A stretch of DNA of 64,000 bases from Lachnospiraceae bacterium (GTDB lineage: Bacteria > Bacillota > Clostridia > Lachnospirales > Lachnospiraceae): positions 16,260 through 80,259 of the forward strand of contig JAILRO010000054.1 in NCBI GenBank assembly GCA_024698145.1, written 5' to 3'. How positions within the stretch are numbered: the stretch's first letter is position 1; every line of letters begins with the position of its first letter. The notes under the pieces were generated by a model. It was not told the origin of the DNA. It was given only the letters and a program-made list of their open reading frames with translations, and made no database searches. Positions 52,204-60,659 of this stretch are shown in pieces. The position numbers and the translations under genes were made by a program.

Positions 52204-53226
52204 ATGGCAGAAGATACAATTGTAATTTCCGAGACTGATATTGAAATAATTGATAACTCTGAATATAAAGAAGAACTATCACAGCACTTTAATCAGATGC
52301 CGGAAGTAGCCAAACCTCTTTTGGATAAAGCAAGGCTATCCCTCTCAAAGATTGAGAAAACTCTTTATACAACACCTGCATTTATTAATGCTGTAAGGGC
52401 TGCCGTTCCTGATGTGACCTTGCAAGCGGTGTTGACGGATGAGCAGAAGCAACAGGTTGCAAAAGGGGCTCTCAAGCTCATGACTAAAAAAGACGGTTCC
52501 TTAATGGCGAATCTTATAAATCCGGAAACAAAGAAAATAGTCACAACAATCCCACTTAAATCTGTACAGATGACGCCGAAAATGACTCAGGCCATGACGA
52601 GTTTTTCTACGCAAATGCAGATGGCACAGATTGCTGAGCAGATCCAAGCAGTACAGATTGCTGTTGAAGAAGTACGGATGGGTCAGGAGTATGACCGTTT
52701 AGCTACGGCGTATAGTTGTCAACAGAAGCTTTTGCAAGCGATGGAAATCAAGAATCCTGCACTTAAAGAGATGGCTCTCATGCAGTTGGTGGCATCTGCA
52801 GAGGAGAGTAGGAATCTGTTGATGCTTAGTCAAAAGAGCAATGTGAAATTTATCATGGAACAGCCGGAAAATTTTATTCAAAAGGTTATATCAGGCTCGA
52901 CTCCTGAGAAGATTAACGGAAGAATGAGCGAAATTCGTGAAAGCTTGTGTGCGGTTAACATGGTGTCCTTTGTGGAGGCTATGGCATACCAGGAACTTGG
53001 CGAGCAGGAGGCAGCAAGAAAGAGTCTTACGTATTATGCAGGGTTTATTGAAGATACATATGTTTCTGTTCCTGACCTTGTTAAAAGGCTTGATATGATT
53101 GACCCTTCACCTGAAAACTACTGGTCTAAGACACTACCTGATATTGAAAAAAAGATAAAAGTGCTTTCATGTGTGCCAAAAACAAAATTATTAGAAATCA
53201 AAAGAAGCCGGAGGAAAAGAAAATGA
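52204..53226 (+). CDS. Unknown Met/Gln-rich helical protein (340 aa)
   Basis: ATG 52204 follows GAAAGGA at 9 bases. The protein is soluble and strongly helical, with a coiled region from about 160 to 220 (MAQIAEQIQAVQIAVEEVR) and a basic tail RSRRKRK. Its stop overlaps the next gene (ATGA). I do not recognise a family. It stands between the Gabija-like pair and the DUF262 pair; the upstream gap 52034-52203 has no other convincing gene. Confidence 0.65.
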   Translation: MAEDTIVISETDIEIIDNSEYKEELSQHFNQMPEVAKPLLDKARLSLSKIEKTLYTTPAFINAVRAAVPDVTLQAVLTDEQKQQVAKGALKLMTKKDGSLMANLINPETKKIVTTIPLKSVQMTPKMTQAMTSFSTQMQMAQIAEQIQAVQIAVEEVRMGQEYDRLATAYSCQQKLLQAMEIKNPALKEMALMQLVASAEESRNLLMLSQKSNVKFIMEQPENFIQKVISGSTPEKINGRMSEIRESLCAVNMVSFVEAMAYQELGEQEAARKSLTYYAGFIEDTYVSVPDLVKRLDMIDPSPENYWSKTLPDIEKKIKVLSCVPKTKLLEIKRSRRKRK

Positions 53227-53414
53227 AAAATGATTCAGAAGTAAGAGTTTGCAAAAATAAGAAGTGTAAGAAGATACTCCCTGTTAGCTATAATCATAAA
53301 TATTGTGAAGCTTGCCGAAATCAACATGCTCAGACGGTAAAAAAAGGTATTAAAATAATTGGATTATTTGCGGCGGTTGTTCTTTCTAGCGAAAAGATAA
53401 ATCATAAGAAGTAA
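53223..53414 (+). CDS. Tiny Zn-finger and membrane protein (63 aa)
   Basis: ATG 53223 overlaps the previous stop. Residues 9-33 hold Cys residues in CKNKKCKKIL and YCEAC, a typical short Zn ribbon; residues about 44-57 (GIKIIGLFAAVVL) are a single hydrophobic span. The protein should sit in the membrane with a cytosolic metal site. Coupling to the 340-residue gene suggests that they work together. Confidence 0.6.
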   Translation: MKNDSEVRVCKNKKCKKILPVSYNHKYCEACRNQHAQTVKKGIKIIGLFAAVVLSSEKINHKK

Positions 53415-53440
53415 GATTGGTGTAAAGGGAGTGAACTTAC

Positions 53441-55156
53441 ATGAATAGTGAGATTAAACTCGACACAAAATTGGTCGGGGATATAAAAGGCGATTTCTAT
53501 GTTCCATCATATCAGCGTGGATATAGGTGGGGAGAGACAGAGGTAGTTCGTTTGCTGGATGATATTTATTCTACTGAAGGCAAAAGGAACTACTGTCTTC
53601 AGCCAGTGGTAGTAAGAAAAAATGGTGACAGATATGAACTGATAGATGGTCAGCAGCGGTTAACAACAATCTACCTTATCTACCGCTTTATGAATGAAGA
53701 GAGCTTTGGCTTTATAGATGAGCCGAGATTTACATTATCTTATGAAACCAGAGAGAAGTCTGAGGACTTCTTGAAATCAATTGACGAATCCCGTAAAGAG
53801 GAGAACATTGACTTCTGGTTCCTTTGTGCTGCTTATGAGAGTATCAAAAAATGGTTTTATGGAAGAGATAGAAAATCAACGCTTACAAATGTGAACAAGT
53901 ACTTTGATGAAATTGTGAAAATCATCTGGTATGAAGTAGGCGAATCTGAAGATGCCATTGGTCTTTTTACTCGTCTGAACATTGGTAAGATTCCACTTAC
54001 CAATGCTGAACTTGTAAAAGCTATGTTCCTTAGTAAAGATACAGATGAAAATGTTGATAAGAAAAAACAGGAAGAGATATCTCTTCAGTGGGATAATATG
54101 GAGAAGGAACTGCACAACAACTCATTGTGGTATTTCCTGACGAATAAGACAAATGCTGACTACCAGACAAGAATTGATCTCGTGCTGGACCTTATTTCTG
54201 GTAAGCCTGCTGACAATAGAGAAAAGTATTATACGTTCTTCAAATTTGATAAGATGCGCCAGGTCAATACACTGGATAGTATTTGGCGGAGCATTCAGCA
54301 GACATTTTTAGTGTTGAAGGATTGGCATGGTAACCATGAACTATATCATAAGATTGGTTATATTATCGCTTCTGACACGCTTACACTTCAGAATATATTT
54401 GAACTGTCCAAGGATAGGACAAAGGATGACTTCAGGAATTCTCTGGATAGCTTTATTCGAGACAGTATTAAAATTAAAGGTAACTATTCAGATCTAAGTT
54501 ACGAAAAGCCTATGGATCAGAAGAGGATTACAAAATTGCTCCTCTTGTTTAATGTCGAATCTGTTCGAAGAAACGGTGAACACTCGCAGTGGTTTCCGTT
54601 TGATAAATACAAATTTGGTAAGGGCGGCAAAGTCGTCTGGAGTCTTGAACATATCCATGCTCAGCAGTCAGAAGGCCTAAGAACGCAGGAAATGTGGAAA
54701 GAATGGCTCAAACTCCACATTCCGTCTGTTAAATCAGTAAGCTATGATTCGGATGAATTAATAAAACTCATGGACGGCGCAATCGCAAAGGATAAGTTGG
54801 AACGTCAAGAATTCGATGCAATACAGCAGAAGGTTGTAGACTTGCTTTCTGTAAAGGGTAATACAGAATATATGCATTCTATTGCGAATATGGCTTTGCT
54901 TAGTTCGACGGACAATGCCGCATTGAATAACTCGACTTTTGATGTTAAGAGAAATGAAATTATCAAGATGGATAAGGCTGGTCAGTATATTCCGTTTTGT
55001 ACAAGGATGGTCTTCTTGAAATACTATACACCGTCTTCTGATAACCAACTTCATTTCTGGGGACATGCAGATAGGGTTGCCTATGTTGATGCTATTAATA
55101 CGGTATTGGTAAATTATCTCGAAGAGCCCATTGTTCTGGAAAAGGAGGAAGAATAA
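53441..55156 (+). CDS. DUF262/DUF1524 protein, GmrSD-like, first of a tandem pair
   Basis: At 571 residues it has the DUF262 N-terminus with the ParB-like site YQRGYRWGE and ELIDGQQRLTTIYL, and the C-terminal DUF1524 HNH-like region with SLEHIHAQQSEG. This arrangement is that of GmrSD-type modification-dependent restriction proteins and related defence nucleases (SspE and others). AAAGGGAGTG precedes ATG. The second DUF262 gene starts one base after its stop. Confidence 0.85.
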   Translation: MNSEIKLDTKLVGDIKGDFYVPSYQRGYRWGETEVVRLLDDIYSTEGKRNYCLQPVVVRKNGDRYELIDGQQRLTTIYLIYRFMNEESFGFIDEPRFTLSYETREKSEDFLKSIDESRKEENIDFWFLCAAYESIKKWFYGRDRKSTLTNVNKYFDEIVKIIWYEVGESEDAIGLFTRLNIGKIPLTNAELVKAMFLSKDTDENVDKKKQEEISLQWDNMEKELHNNSLWYFLTNKTNADYQTRIDLVLDLISGKPADNREKYYTFFKFDKMRQVNTLDSIWRSIQQTFLVLKDWHGNHELYHKIGYIIASDTLTLQNIFELSKDRTKDDFRNSLDSFIRDSIKIKGNYSDLSYEKPMDQKRITKLLLLFNVESVRRNGEHSQWFPFDKYKFGKGGKVVWSLEHIHAQQSEGLRTQEMWKEWLKLHIPSVKSVSYDSDELIKLMDGAIAKDKLERQEFDAIQQKVVDLLSVKGNTEYMHSIANMALLSSTDNAALNNSTFDVKRNEIIKMDKAGQYIPFCTRMVFLKYYTPSSDNQLHFWGHADRVAYVDAINTVLVNYLEEPIVLEKEEE

Positions 55157-55157
55157 T

Positions 55158-57341
55158 ATGGCGACAACATTGCACTCCTTTATGGATATTTTTGATACAA
55201 AATTTGGAGAAAGTCCGGAAGCAGTACAACTTAAGAAAATTATTATTCCGATCATTCAAAGAGATTATGCGCAGGGTAGAAAAAGATCTGATGTAACGCG
55301 TGTGAGAGATAGATTCATTGAATCCTTATATAATGCAGTGACAGAAAAGCCAATTACACTAGATTTCGTTTATGGCGACATCGACGATGAAGGAAACATG
55401 ACACCGCTTGATGGACAGCAGCGTCTTACCACATTATTCCTTTTACACTGGTATGCGGCTAAAAAGGGGAACGTTCCGGAAGGAGACTATGCTTTTCTTA
55501 AGAAGTTCAGCTATGAAACCAGATACAGCGCGAGATATTTCTGTATCGATCTGGTTGACTATGCACCTGAGTTCAAAACAGCAATCTCAAAAGAAATAGT
55601 GAATCAGGCATGGTTCCCGCTTGATTGGGAGAATGATCCTACAATCAGTTCGATGTTAGTTATGCTTGATGCAATCGATAATAAATTCAAGAATGTAACA
55701 GATCTCTGGGAGAAACTCAAAGGAAACTGCATCACATTTTACTTCCTTCCTATCAAGGATGTGGGATTGACTGATGAGCTCTATATAAAGATGAACTCCC
55801 GTGGGAAACCATTGACATTATTTGAGCATTTCAAAGCGGAACTTGAACGAGAAATCCGTAGTATGGATGAAAACTTGGCAAATCGAATCATGGGTAAGAT
55901 TGATCGTGATTGGACAGACCTTTTATGGGAATATCGTAATAGTGGTAGTGGTTCTTCTGATGATAACATTATTGACGATGAATTCCTTCGTTACTTCAAG
56001 TTCATCTGTGATGTGATTTGCTATCGTGAGGGGAAATCACCTCTTGGCAGAAGCAACGATGAGTTTGACCTTTTGCAGCAGTACTTCTCTGCTAAGTGTC
56101 CTGATGCTATTAAAAATATAGAAACAATGGAACGCTTTTTGGATTGTTGGTGCAATATTCCGGGATATAATTCGCCAACAGACTTTTTAAAGTCTTTTAT
56201 GGCAAATAAACATGAGACTGGGAAAATTTTGGTAGAACCCAGGTTTAATCTGAATATTTTTGAAGACTGTTTACATGCATATTCTGATAAGATCGGTCGT
56301 ATCAGACAGTTCCCATTGAATAGAATTGTACTCTTATATGCGATTACTACATATTTACAGAACCTTGATGAGATTGCTGAAGATGACTTCAGAAGAAGAA
56401 TCCGTATTGTAAATAACTTGATACAGAATTCTGATGACGAGGTTTCTGATAGAACAGATCGAAACAGAATACCAGCTATTTTGGCTGAAACAGACGCTAT
56501 TGTTCTGACAGGTGCTATCGATGATTCTATCGAGAATAACTTTAATGTAAGTCAGCTCTCTGAAGAAAAAGAAAAGATTATATTCCTTGGTGATAACCAT
56601 GATATGGCAGACACACTGTTTGAGTTGGAAGATCACTTTTTACTAAATGGTCAGATTAGTATTGTGGGACTGGAGAACCTTGCTTACACGAAGAGATTTG
56701 AATCGCTGTTCAAGTGCAGTTTTGATATGATTGACTGCGCGATGATGGCGATTGGGGATTATGGTCAAGTTGAGAGAAACAAGTGGCGTTATCAGTACGG
56801 CTCAACATATCAGTTTGCGTGGAACGAGTTGTTTCATAAGAGTGCGAACTCTGGATTTGAAAACACGAAGAATATTCTTGTCTCGTTGTTGGCAACAAAT
56901 GAAGAATTTTCTGACGAAATTTTGAAGAATATAGTGGATAATTATATACAGGAATGCGAAAACAATAGTCTGTACCCGTTTAGATACTATTACATTAAGT
57001 ACCGAGAATACCGGCCTGGGGCATATGGAAAAATGCATAACAATTCAGCTGTGGAAAATCCGTATATGTTCTTGGTTATGCAGACAAAAAGTCAGTTGTC
57101 ACAGAGTTCGTATTATCCTTATTTGAAAGTTGTGTCAGATACGCATCTTTCCAAAGATGATATGGGTCGGCGATTAGTCTTTGGTGGTGAGCATATTATC
57201 TGTACAAACAATTCGTATTTAAGAAGAAAAAATGAGAGTAATGAATTGGTTGAAAAAATAAGTATTGCTCAGAATGACGAAGGTGTTGATATTGAAGACA
57301 GAATCGATGTTCTGAAGAACTACATCAAAGCAAATTTCTAA
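55158..57341 (+). CDS. DUF262-family protein, second of a tandem pair (727 aa)
   Basis: ATG 55158 after AAAGGAGG. The N-terminus has the DUF262 core (IPIIQRDYAQGRK, PLDGQQRLTTLFLLHWYA), and the remaining 550 residues are mostly helical. I do not see a clear HNH motif near the C-terminus, in contrast to the first protein, so the pair looks asymmetric: one protein with DUF1524, one without. Pairs of DUF262 proteins occur in defence islands. The targets are unknown. Confidence 0.8.
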   Translation: MATTLHSFMDIFDTKFGESPEAVQLKKIIIPIIQRDYAQGRKRSDVTRVRDRFIESLYNAVTEKPITLDFVYGDIDDEGNMTPLDGQQRLTTLFLLHWYAAKKGNVPEGDYAFLKKFSYETRYSARYFCIDLVDYAPEFKTAISKEIVNQAWFPLDWENDPTISSMLVMLDAIDNKFKNVTDLWEKLKGNCITFYFLPIKDVGLTDELYIKMNSRGKPLTLFEHFKAELEREIRSMDENLANRIMGKIDRDWTDLLWEYRNSGSGSSDDNIIDDEFLRYFKFICDVICYREGKSPLGRSNDEFDLLQQYFSAKCPDAIKNIETMERFLDCWCNIPGYNSPTDFLKSFMANKHETGKILVEPRFNLNIFEDCLHAYSDKIGRIRQFPLNRIVLLYAITTYLQNLDEIAEDDFRRRIRIVNNLIQNSDDEVSDRTDRNRIPAILAETDAIVLTGAIDDSIENNFNVSQLSEEKEKIIFLGDNHDMADTLFELEDHFLLNGQISIVGLENLAYTKRFESLFKCSFDMIDCAMMAIGDYGQVERNKWRYQYGSTYQFAWNELFHKSANSGFENTKNILVSLLATNEEFSDEILKNIVDNYIQECENNSLYPFRYYYIKYREYRPGAYGKMHNNSAVENPYMFLVMQTKSQLSQSSYYPYLKVVSDTHLSKDDMGRRLVFGGEHIICTNNSYLRRKNESNELVEKISIAQNDEGVDIEDRIDVLKNYIKANF

Positions 57342-57396
57342 TTTACAAGGAAAAGAAGTGAGAAATATAGTACATAGAGATTTAATTATAGGTTGA

Positions 57397-57555
57397 ATTA
57401 CAAATGATGGTTCAGTAGAGTGCATATCAATTAATGGTGATGAAAAATATGATGATAAACTTTTTTTTATAACTGATGTTGAAATAGTCGTAACGTGCAT
57501 GCATATAAGGAATAATAAGCTTTTATCCTATTTCGCGAATTATATGGAGAAATAA
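57397..57555 (+). other. Open frame without start, possible gene remnant
   Basis: After a TGA at 57394, a frame reads ITNDGSVECISINGDEKYDD and runs to TAA at 57553. It has no ribosome site or convincing start codon at its head, and only 52 codons. The beta-strand-like sequence could be the tail of a lost gene. The gap 57342-57556 holds nothing else that I can support. Confidence 0.25.
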
Positions 57556-57556
57556 A

Positions 57557-58135
57557 ATGGGAGATTTATTAACAAAGTATCTTTTGGTTATTAATATAAT
57601 TGGCTTTTTTGTTTTCTTGCTGAATAAATATTTGTATGATAATACTCCGGAAGGAAATGTAGACAAGTTATTGACGATTGTCTCACTGCTGGGTGGTTCG
57701 TTAGGAATTATCTTATCCATTTTGATATTTGATAGAAAAGCAGAAAAAGGCAACATGATGTCAAGGGTGTTTGTTATTTGCATTTTTATTATACAAGTTG
57801 TATTGTTTCTGACTGTTCGGGGATATCACATTGGTAATTACACTCAGAAAGTGATTAATTTTCTTAATGATAACAATATAATTATTTTATATTTGATTGT
57901 TATTAACGCTATTACATTCGTGCTTTATGGGATTGATAAAAAAAGAGCAAAAGAAGGACGATGGAGAATACGAATTGTAACTTTATTGGGTTTTGCTTTT
58001 GCTGGAGGCTCAATAGGCGCGTTGTTGGGAATGAAGGTTTTTAATCATAAAATACATGTGGATTACTTTACTGTAGGTATTCCGTTAATTATTATAGCGC
58101 ACTTGTTCTTGGTTTTTTATTTTTTGAATCCGTGA
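57557..58135 (+). CDS. Membrane protein with two DUF1294-like halves
   Basis: The 192-residue protein has five to six membrane segments. The C-terminal half (about 105-190) is a normal DUF1294 domain (INAITFVLYGIDKKRAKEGR, GGSIGALLGMKVFNHK). The N-terminal half (about 8-75) repeats the pattern in a weaker form (INIIGFFVFLLNKYLYD, GGSLGIILSILIFDRKAEK). A solitary DUF1294 protein is about 90 residues, so this is an internal duplication. Function unknown. Confidence 0.8.
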   Translation: MGDLLTKYLLVINIIGFFVFLLNKYLYDNTPEGNVDKLLTIVSLLGGSLGIILSILIFDRKAEKGNMMSRVFVICIFIIQVVLFLTVRGYHIGNYTQKVINFLNDNNIIILYLIVINAITFVLYGIDKKRAKEGRWRIRIVTLLGFAFAGGSIGALLGMKVFNHKIHVDYFTVGIPLIIIAHLFLVFYFLNP

Positions 58136-58265
58136 TAATTAAAAATTATTTAAATTGTATTGTGGGAAATTGTGCTGTCCATGCATATAACCAAGAATGT
58201 AAAAAGTCGTATATAGCGCAAGCATTTTCTGAATCATTTAACCAAAAAAAGGACTGGGGTTATAA

Positions 58266-58754
58266 ATGAACGTATACGTTGATGCCGATGCCTGTCCGGT
58301 AGTTTCTATCGTTGAGCAGGTTGCAAAACAATATAATATTCCTGTGACGCTTTTGTGCGACACCAATCATGTGATAAGTTCTGATTACAGTGAGGTAAAG
58401 GTTATCGGAGCGGGAGCTGATGCGGTTGATTTTGCTCTGATTGGTATGCTTAAGAAGGATGCGAATGATATCGTTGTTACTCAGGATTATGGTGTTGCTG
58501 CCATGGCTCTTGGTAAGAATGCATTTGTAATACATCAATCCGGGAAGTGGTATACGAACGACACCATTGATATGATGCTGATGGAACGGCATTTAAACAA
58601 GAAAGCAAGAAGAGGCAAGTCGAAGAATCATTTAAAAGGCCCGAAGAAACGTACCGAACTTGATGACTTACACTTTAGGGAGAGTTTTGAGAGAATGGTG
58701 CGGAAGGCTATTAGCAATTGTCATAATGACATTGACAAACATATGTTCGATTGA
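58266..58754 (+). CDS. DUF188 (YaiI/YqxD) family protein
   Basis: The 162-residue protein begins with MNVYVDADACPV and contains DIVVTQDYGVAAMAL and the basic KKARRGKSKNHLKGPKKR; these are the family signatures. DUF188 proteins have a PIN-like fold with an acidic site (D6, D8 and the DYG region). No reaction is settled. A consensus promoter lies in the 3' end of the gene and reads downstream. Confidence 0.93.
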   Translation: MNVYVDADACPVVSIVEQVAKQYNIPVTLLCDTNHVISSDYSEVKVIGAGADAVDFALIGMLKKDANDIVVTQDYGVAAMALGKNAFVIHQSGKWYTNDTIDMMLMERHLNKKARRGKSKNHLKGPKKRTELDDLHFRESFERMVRKAISNCHNDIDKHMFD

Positions 58755-58760
58755 TATAAT
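58732..58760 (+). promoter_or_regulatory. Consensus promoter at the 3' end of the DUF188 gene
   Basis: TTGACA (58732-58737), 17 bases, TATAAT (58755-58760), an exact consensus. It faces the decayed LPD3-like fragment. A short stem TATGGG / CCCATA lies just downstream in the leader. Confidence 0.75.
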
Positions 58761-58867
58761 GATTATGGGCGTAGAGATTACCCATATACGAATATTTAAC
58801 AAGAGAGTAAAGAGCATTTTTGAGTCGTTTATAAGCAGTGTGATAAATAGAGAGAAGAGAATTAGTT

Positions 58868-59163
58868 ATGACATATGCGGTAGTAAAAAACATTATTTTT
58901 ACGAATAAACAAAACATTCCATGGAATGACGTAGAAGATTATTTAAAGGATTTTATCGGAAAAGAAGTTACTGTGAAGGAAATGACAAAGAAGCAAACGG
59001 TGGTTGGTATAGATACGATGTGTGGTTTATTATTCCTGTAGAGCGTAATGGTATTATGACACAGAATAAATATTCTGCTACGGCAGCGGTAAGGATTAAA
59101 GATGAAAAACTGTATTTGTATGATGTAATAAACATAAAAAAAGAAGCGAGTACGCCGCTTTAG
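58868..59163 (+). pseudogene. Frameshifted LPD3-like fragment from a mobile element
   Basis: ATG 58868 gives VVKNIIFTNKQNIPWNDVED, then KDFIGKEV; the frame is lost near 58990-59000 and closes at a TAG in the ORF about 59041. In another frame the text resumes as NGGWYRYDVWFIIPVERNG and ends LYLYDVINIKKEASTPL at 59163. The joined sequence resembles the LPD3 domain of phage-like MuF/polyvalent proteins, known from Lachnospiraceae. One indel explains the break. The rest of the 555-base gap 58755-59309 holds AGAAGCG and CGCTTCT arms near 59142-59196 and no other gene. Confidence 0.55.
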
Positions 59164-59309
59164 CCCGAAGACCGTACGGTAGAAAACCGCTTCTCTTTAA
59201 ATGTATATTAGTACATCATATCATTGTTGTCAAGGGGGAATTGGGTGTATGAGATGTAAGGGCGGAAAAAAATTTTTTAGTAGATAGAATTGGTTGAGGT
59301 ATGGTGAGT

Positions 59310-59882
59310 ATGATGACAGATAAAATACAACTATATGAAGAACAGCACATAAGAACTGCGTGGGTTGAAGATGAAGAAGAATGGTATTTTTCTATAGTTG
59401 ATGTGGTTGGAGTTTTAACAGAACAGCCAGATATAGACGGTGCCAGAAATTATTGGAAGGTTCTAAAAATACGTTTAAAGGAAGAAGGAAATCAGTTGGT
59501 TACAAATTGTAACCAACTGAAAATGAAATCTCCTAAAGATGGGAAAAGATATAAAACTGATGTTGCAAATACAGAACAGTTACTGCGTATCATTCAATCG
59601 ATTCCATCTAAAAAAGCTGAACCATTTAAGATGTGGTTAGCACAAGTTGGACGAGAAAGGATAGAAGAGACTATAGATCCGGAATTTACAAAGGTAGAAA
59701 ATCCTATTGGGGTCGATGAGAATCGCAAAGTTGCAAGGGAAGGTGGTGCTATCGCCGGGAATGCTCGAAAAGAAATAGAAGATAGAACCGGGCAACCTGT
59801 AATCACATCTCAAAATGCAAAACAATTACAAAATCTTGTGACGGGATTGATTGAAAGTGTAGTTGATGATGAAGGAATATGA
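59310..59882 (+). CDS. BRO-family protein, internally shortened
   Basis: ATG 59310 lies 9 bases after GAGGT. The first 120 residues are a BRO-N domain (EEWYFSIVDVVGVL, NYWKVLKIRLK, DVANTEQLLRIIQSIPS). The C-terminal part (KVAREGGAIAGNARKEIEDR) is the end of longer BRO-type genes, while the 80-100 residues usually between them are missing, so this looks internally deleted. BRO proteins derive from phage and viral antirepressors. A perfect 13-bp palindrome lies in the gene at 59493. Confidence 0.75.
   Translation: MMTDKIQLYEEQHIRTAWVEDEEEWYFSIVDVVGVLTEQPDIDGARNYWKVLKIRLKEEGNQLVTNCNQLKMKSPKDGKRYKTDVANTEQLLRIIQSIPSKKAEPFKMWLAQVGRERIEETIDPEFTKVENPIGVDENRKVAREGGAIAGNARKEIEDRTGQPVITSQNAKQLQNLVTGLIESVVDDEGI
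59493..59519 (+). repeat. Perfect 27-bp palindrome inside the BRO gene
   Basis: CAGTTGGTTACAA, one A, then TTGTAACCAACTG. It encodes NQLVTNCNQL of the protein. It can form a strong hairpin or act as a protein-binding site. Confidence 0.85.
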
Positions 59883-59970
59883 GGGTATTGGTCATTGTGC
59901 ACTTGGTTATGCTAAAGAATCGGCTAATGCTCCGGCACCTAGAAAAGAAGATTATGTGTATTATATTTAA
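59881..59970 (+). pseudogene. C-terminal remnant of a nitroreductase-family gene
   Basis: In frame after the BRO stop region the text reads EGIGHCALGYAKESANAPAP and RKEDYVYYI then TAA at 59968. The tail ALGYA...PRKEDYVYY is typical of nitroreductase-family C-termini. No upstream part of such a gene exists in any frame, so only the 3' end remains, apparently fused by an earlier insertion of the BRO gene. Confidence 0.5.
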
Positions 59971-60065
59971 TATGCATCAACTTGAAGAATGAAAGGACAT
60001 ATAAATAAATCAGCGTGGGCAAAATTTGCCTACACTACAAATACAGAACAACCAAGGAGGACATT

Positions 60066-60659
60066 ATGATTACAAGAGAGGAAGCATTTGATTTATTAAA
60101 GAAGTATAATAAGGATCCATTTCATATTCAGCACGCATTAACGGTGGAAGCCGTTATGAAATGGTATGCAAATGAACTTGGATATGGCGATGAGGCTGAT
60201 TATTGGGGAATAGTCGGACTTTTGCATGATATTGATTTTGAACTATACCCGGAAGAGCATTGTCTAAAGGCACCGGAGCTTCTCAAAGATGGTGGTGTTA
60301 GTGATGATATTATTCACTCTGTATGTTCACATGGTTATGGTATAACTGTAGGTTGTGGTGTGACGATTGATGTCGAGCCGGTTCATGAGATGGAAAAGGT
60401 TCTTTTTGCTGCCGATGAACTAACAGGTCTTATATGGGCTGCAGCTCTTATGAGACCATCCAAGAGCACGAAAGACATGGAACTGAAATCTCTTAAAAAG
60501 AAATACAAGAGCAAAGGCTTTGCGGCAAGTTGTTCAAGAGAGGTAATAGAACGCGGAGCAACTCAGCTTGGTTGGGAACTTGAAAAACTTCTTACAATGA
60601 CATTACAGGCTATGGCAGAGAATGAAGATTTGATAAATGATGAGATGAATGAAGTATGA
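60066..60659 (+). CDS. HD-domain phosphohydrolase-type protein
   Basis: ATG 60066 after AAGGAGGACATT (197 residues). The metal site is HIQHALTVEAVMKW...GLLHDIDFE, with a later H at SHGYG and D in AADELTG, the HD layout. No other domain is joined. Such proteins cleave phosphate esters of nucleotides or second messengers; the substrate is unknown. The next gene overlaps its end by 4 bases (ATGA). Confidence 0.88.
   Translation: MITREEAFDLLKKYNKDPFHIQHALTVEAVMKWYANELGYGDEADYWGIVGLLHDIDFELYPEEHCLKAPELLKDGGVSDDIIHSVCSHGYGITVGCGVTIDVEPVHEMEKVLFAADELTGLIWAAALMRPSKSTKDMELKSLKKKYKSKGFAASCSREVIERGATQLGWELEKLLTMTLQAMAENEDLINDEMNEV

Noticed and set aside
54758..55255. 165-codon minus-strand frame spanning the DUF262 junction
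   Set aside because: It crosses two real genes on the other strand and has no start site or family likeness.
60014..60035. Terminator or attenuator before the HD gene
   Set aside because: GTGGGCAAA / TTTGCCTAC can pair with one wobble, but there is no T-run, and no leader peptide or alternative hairpin was found.
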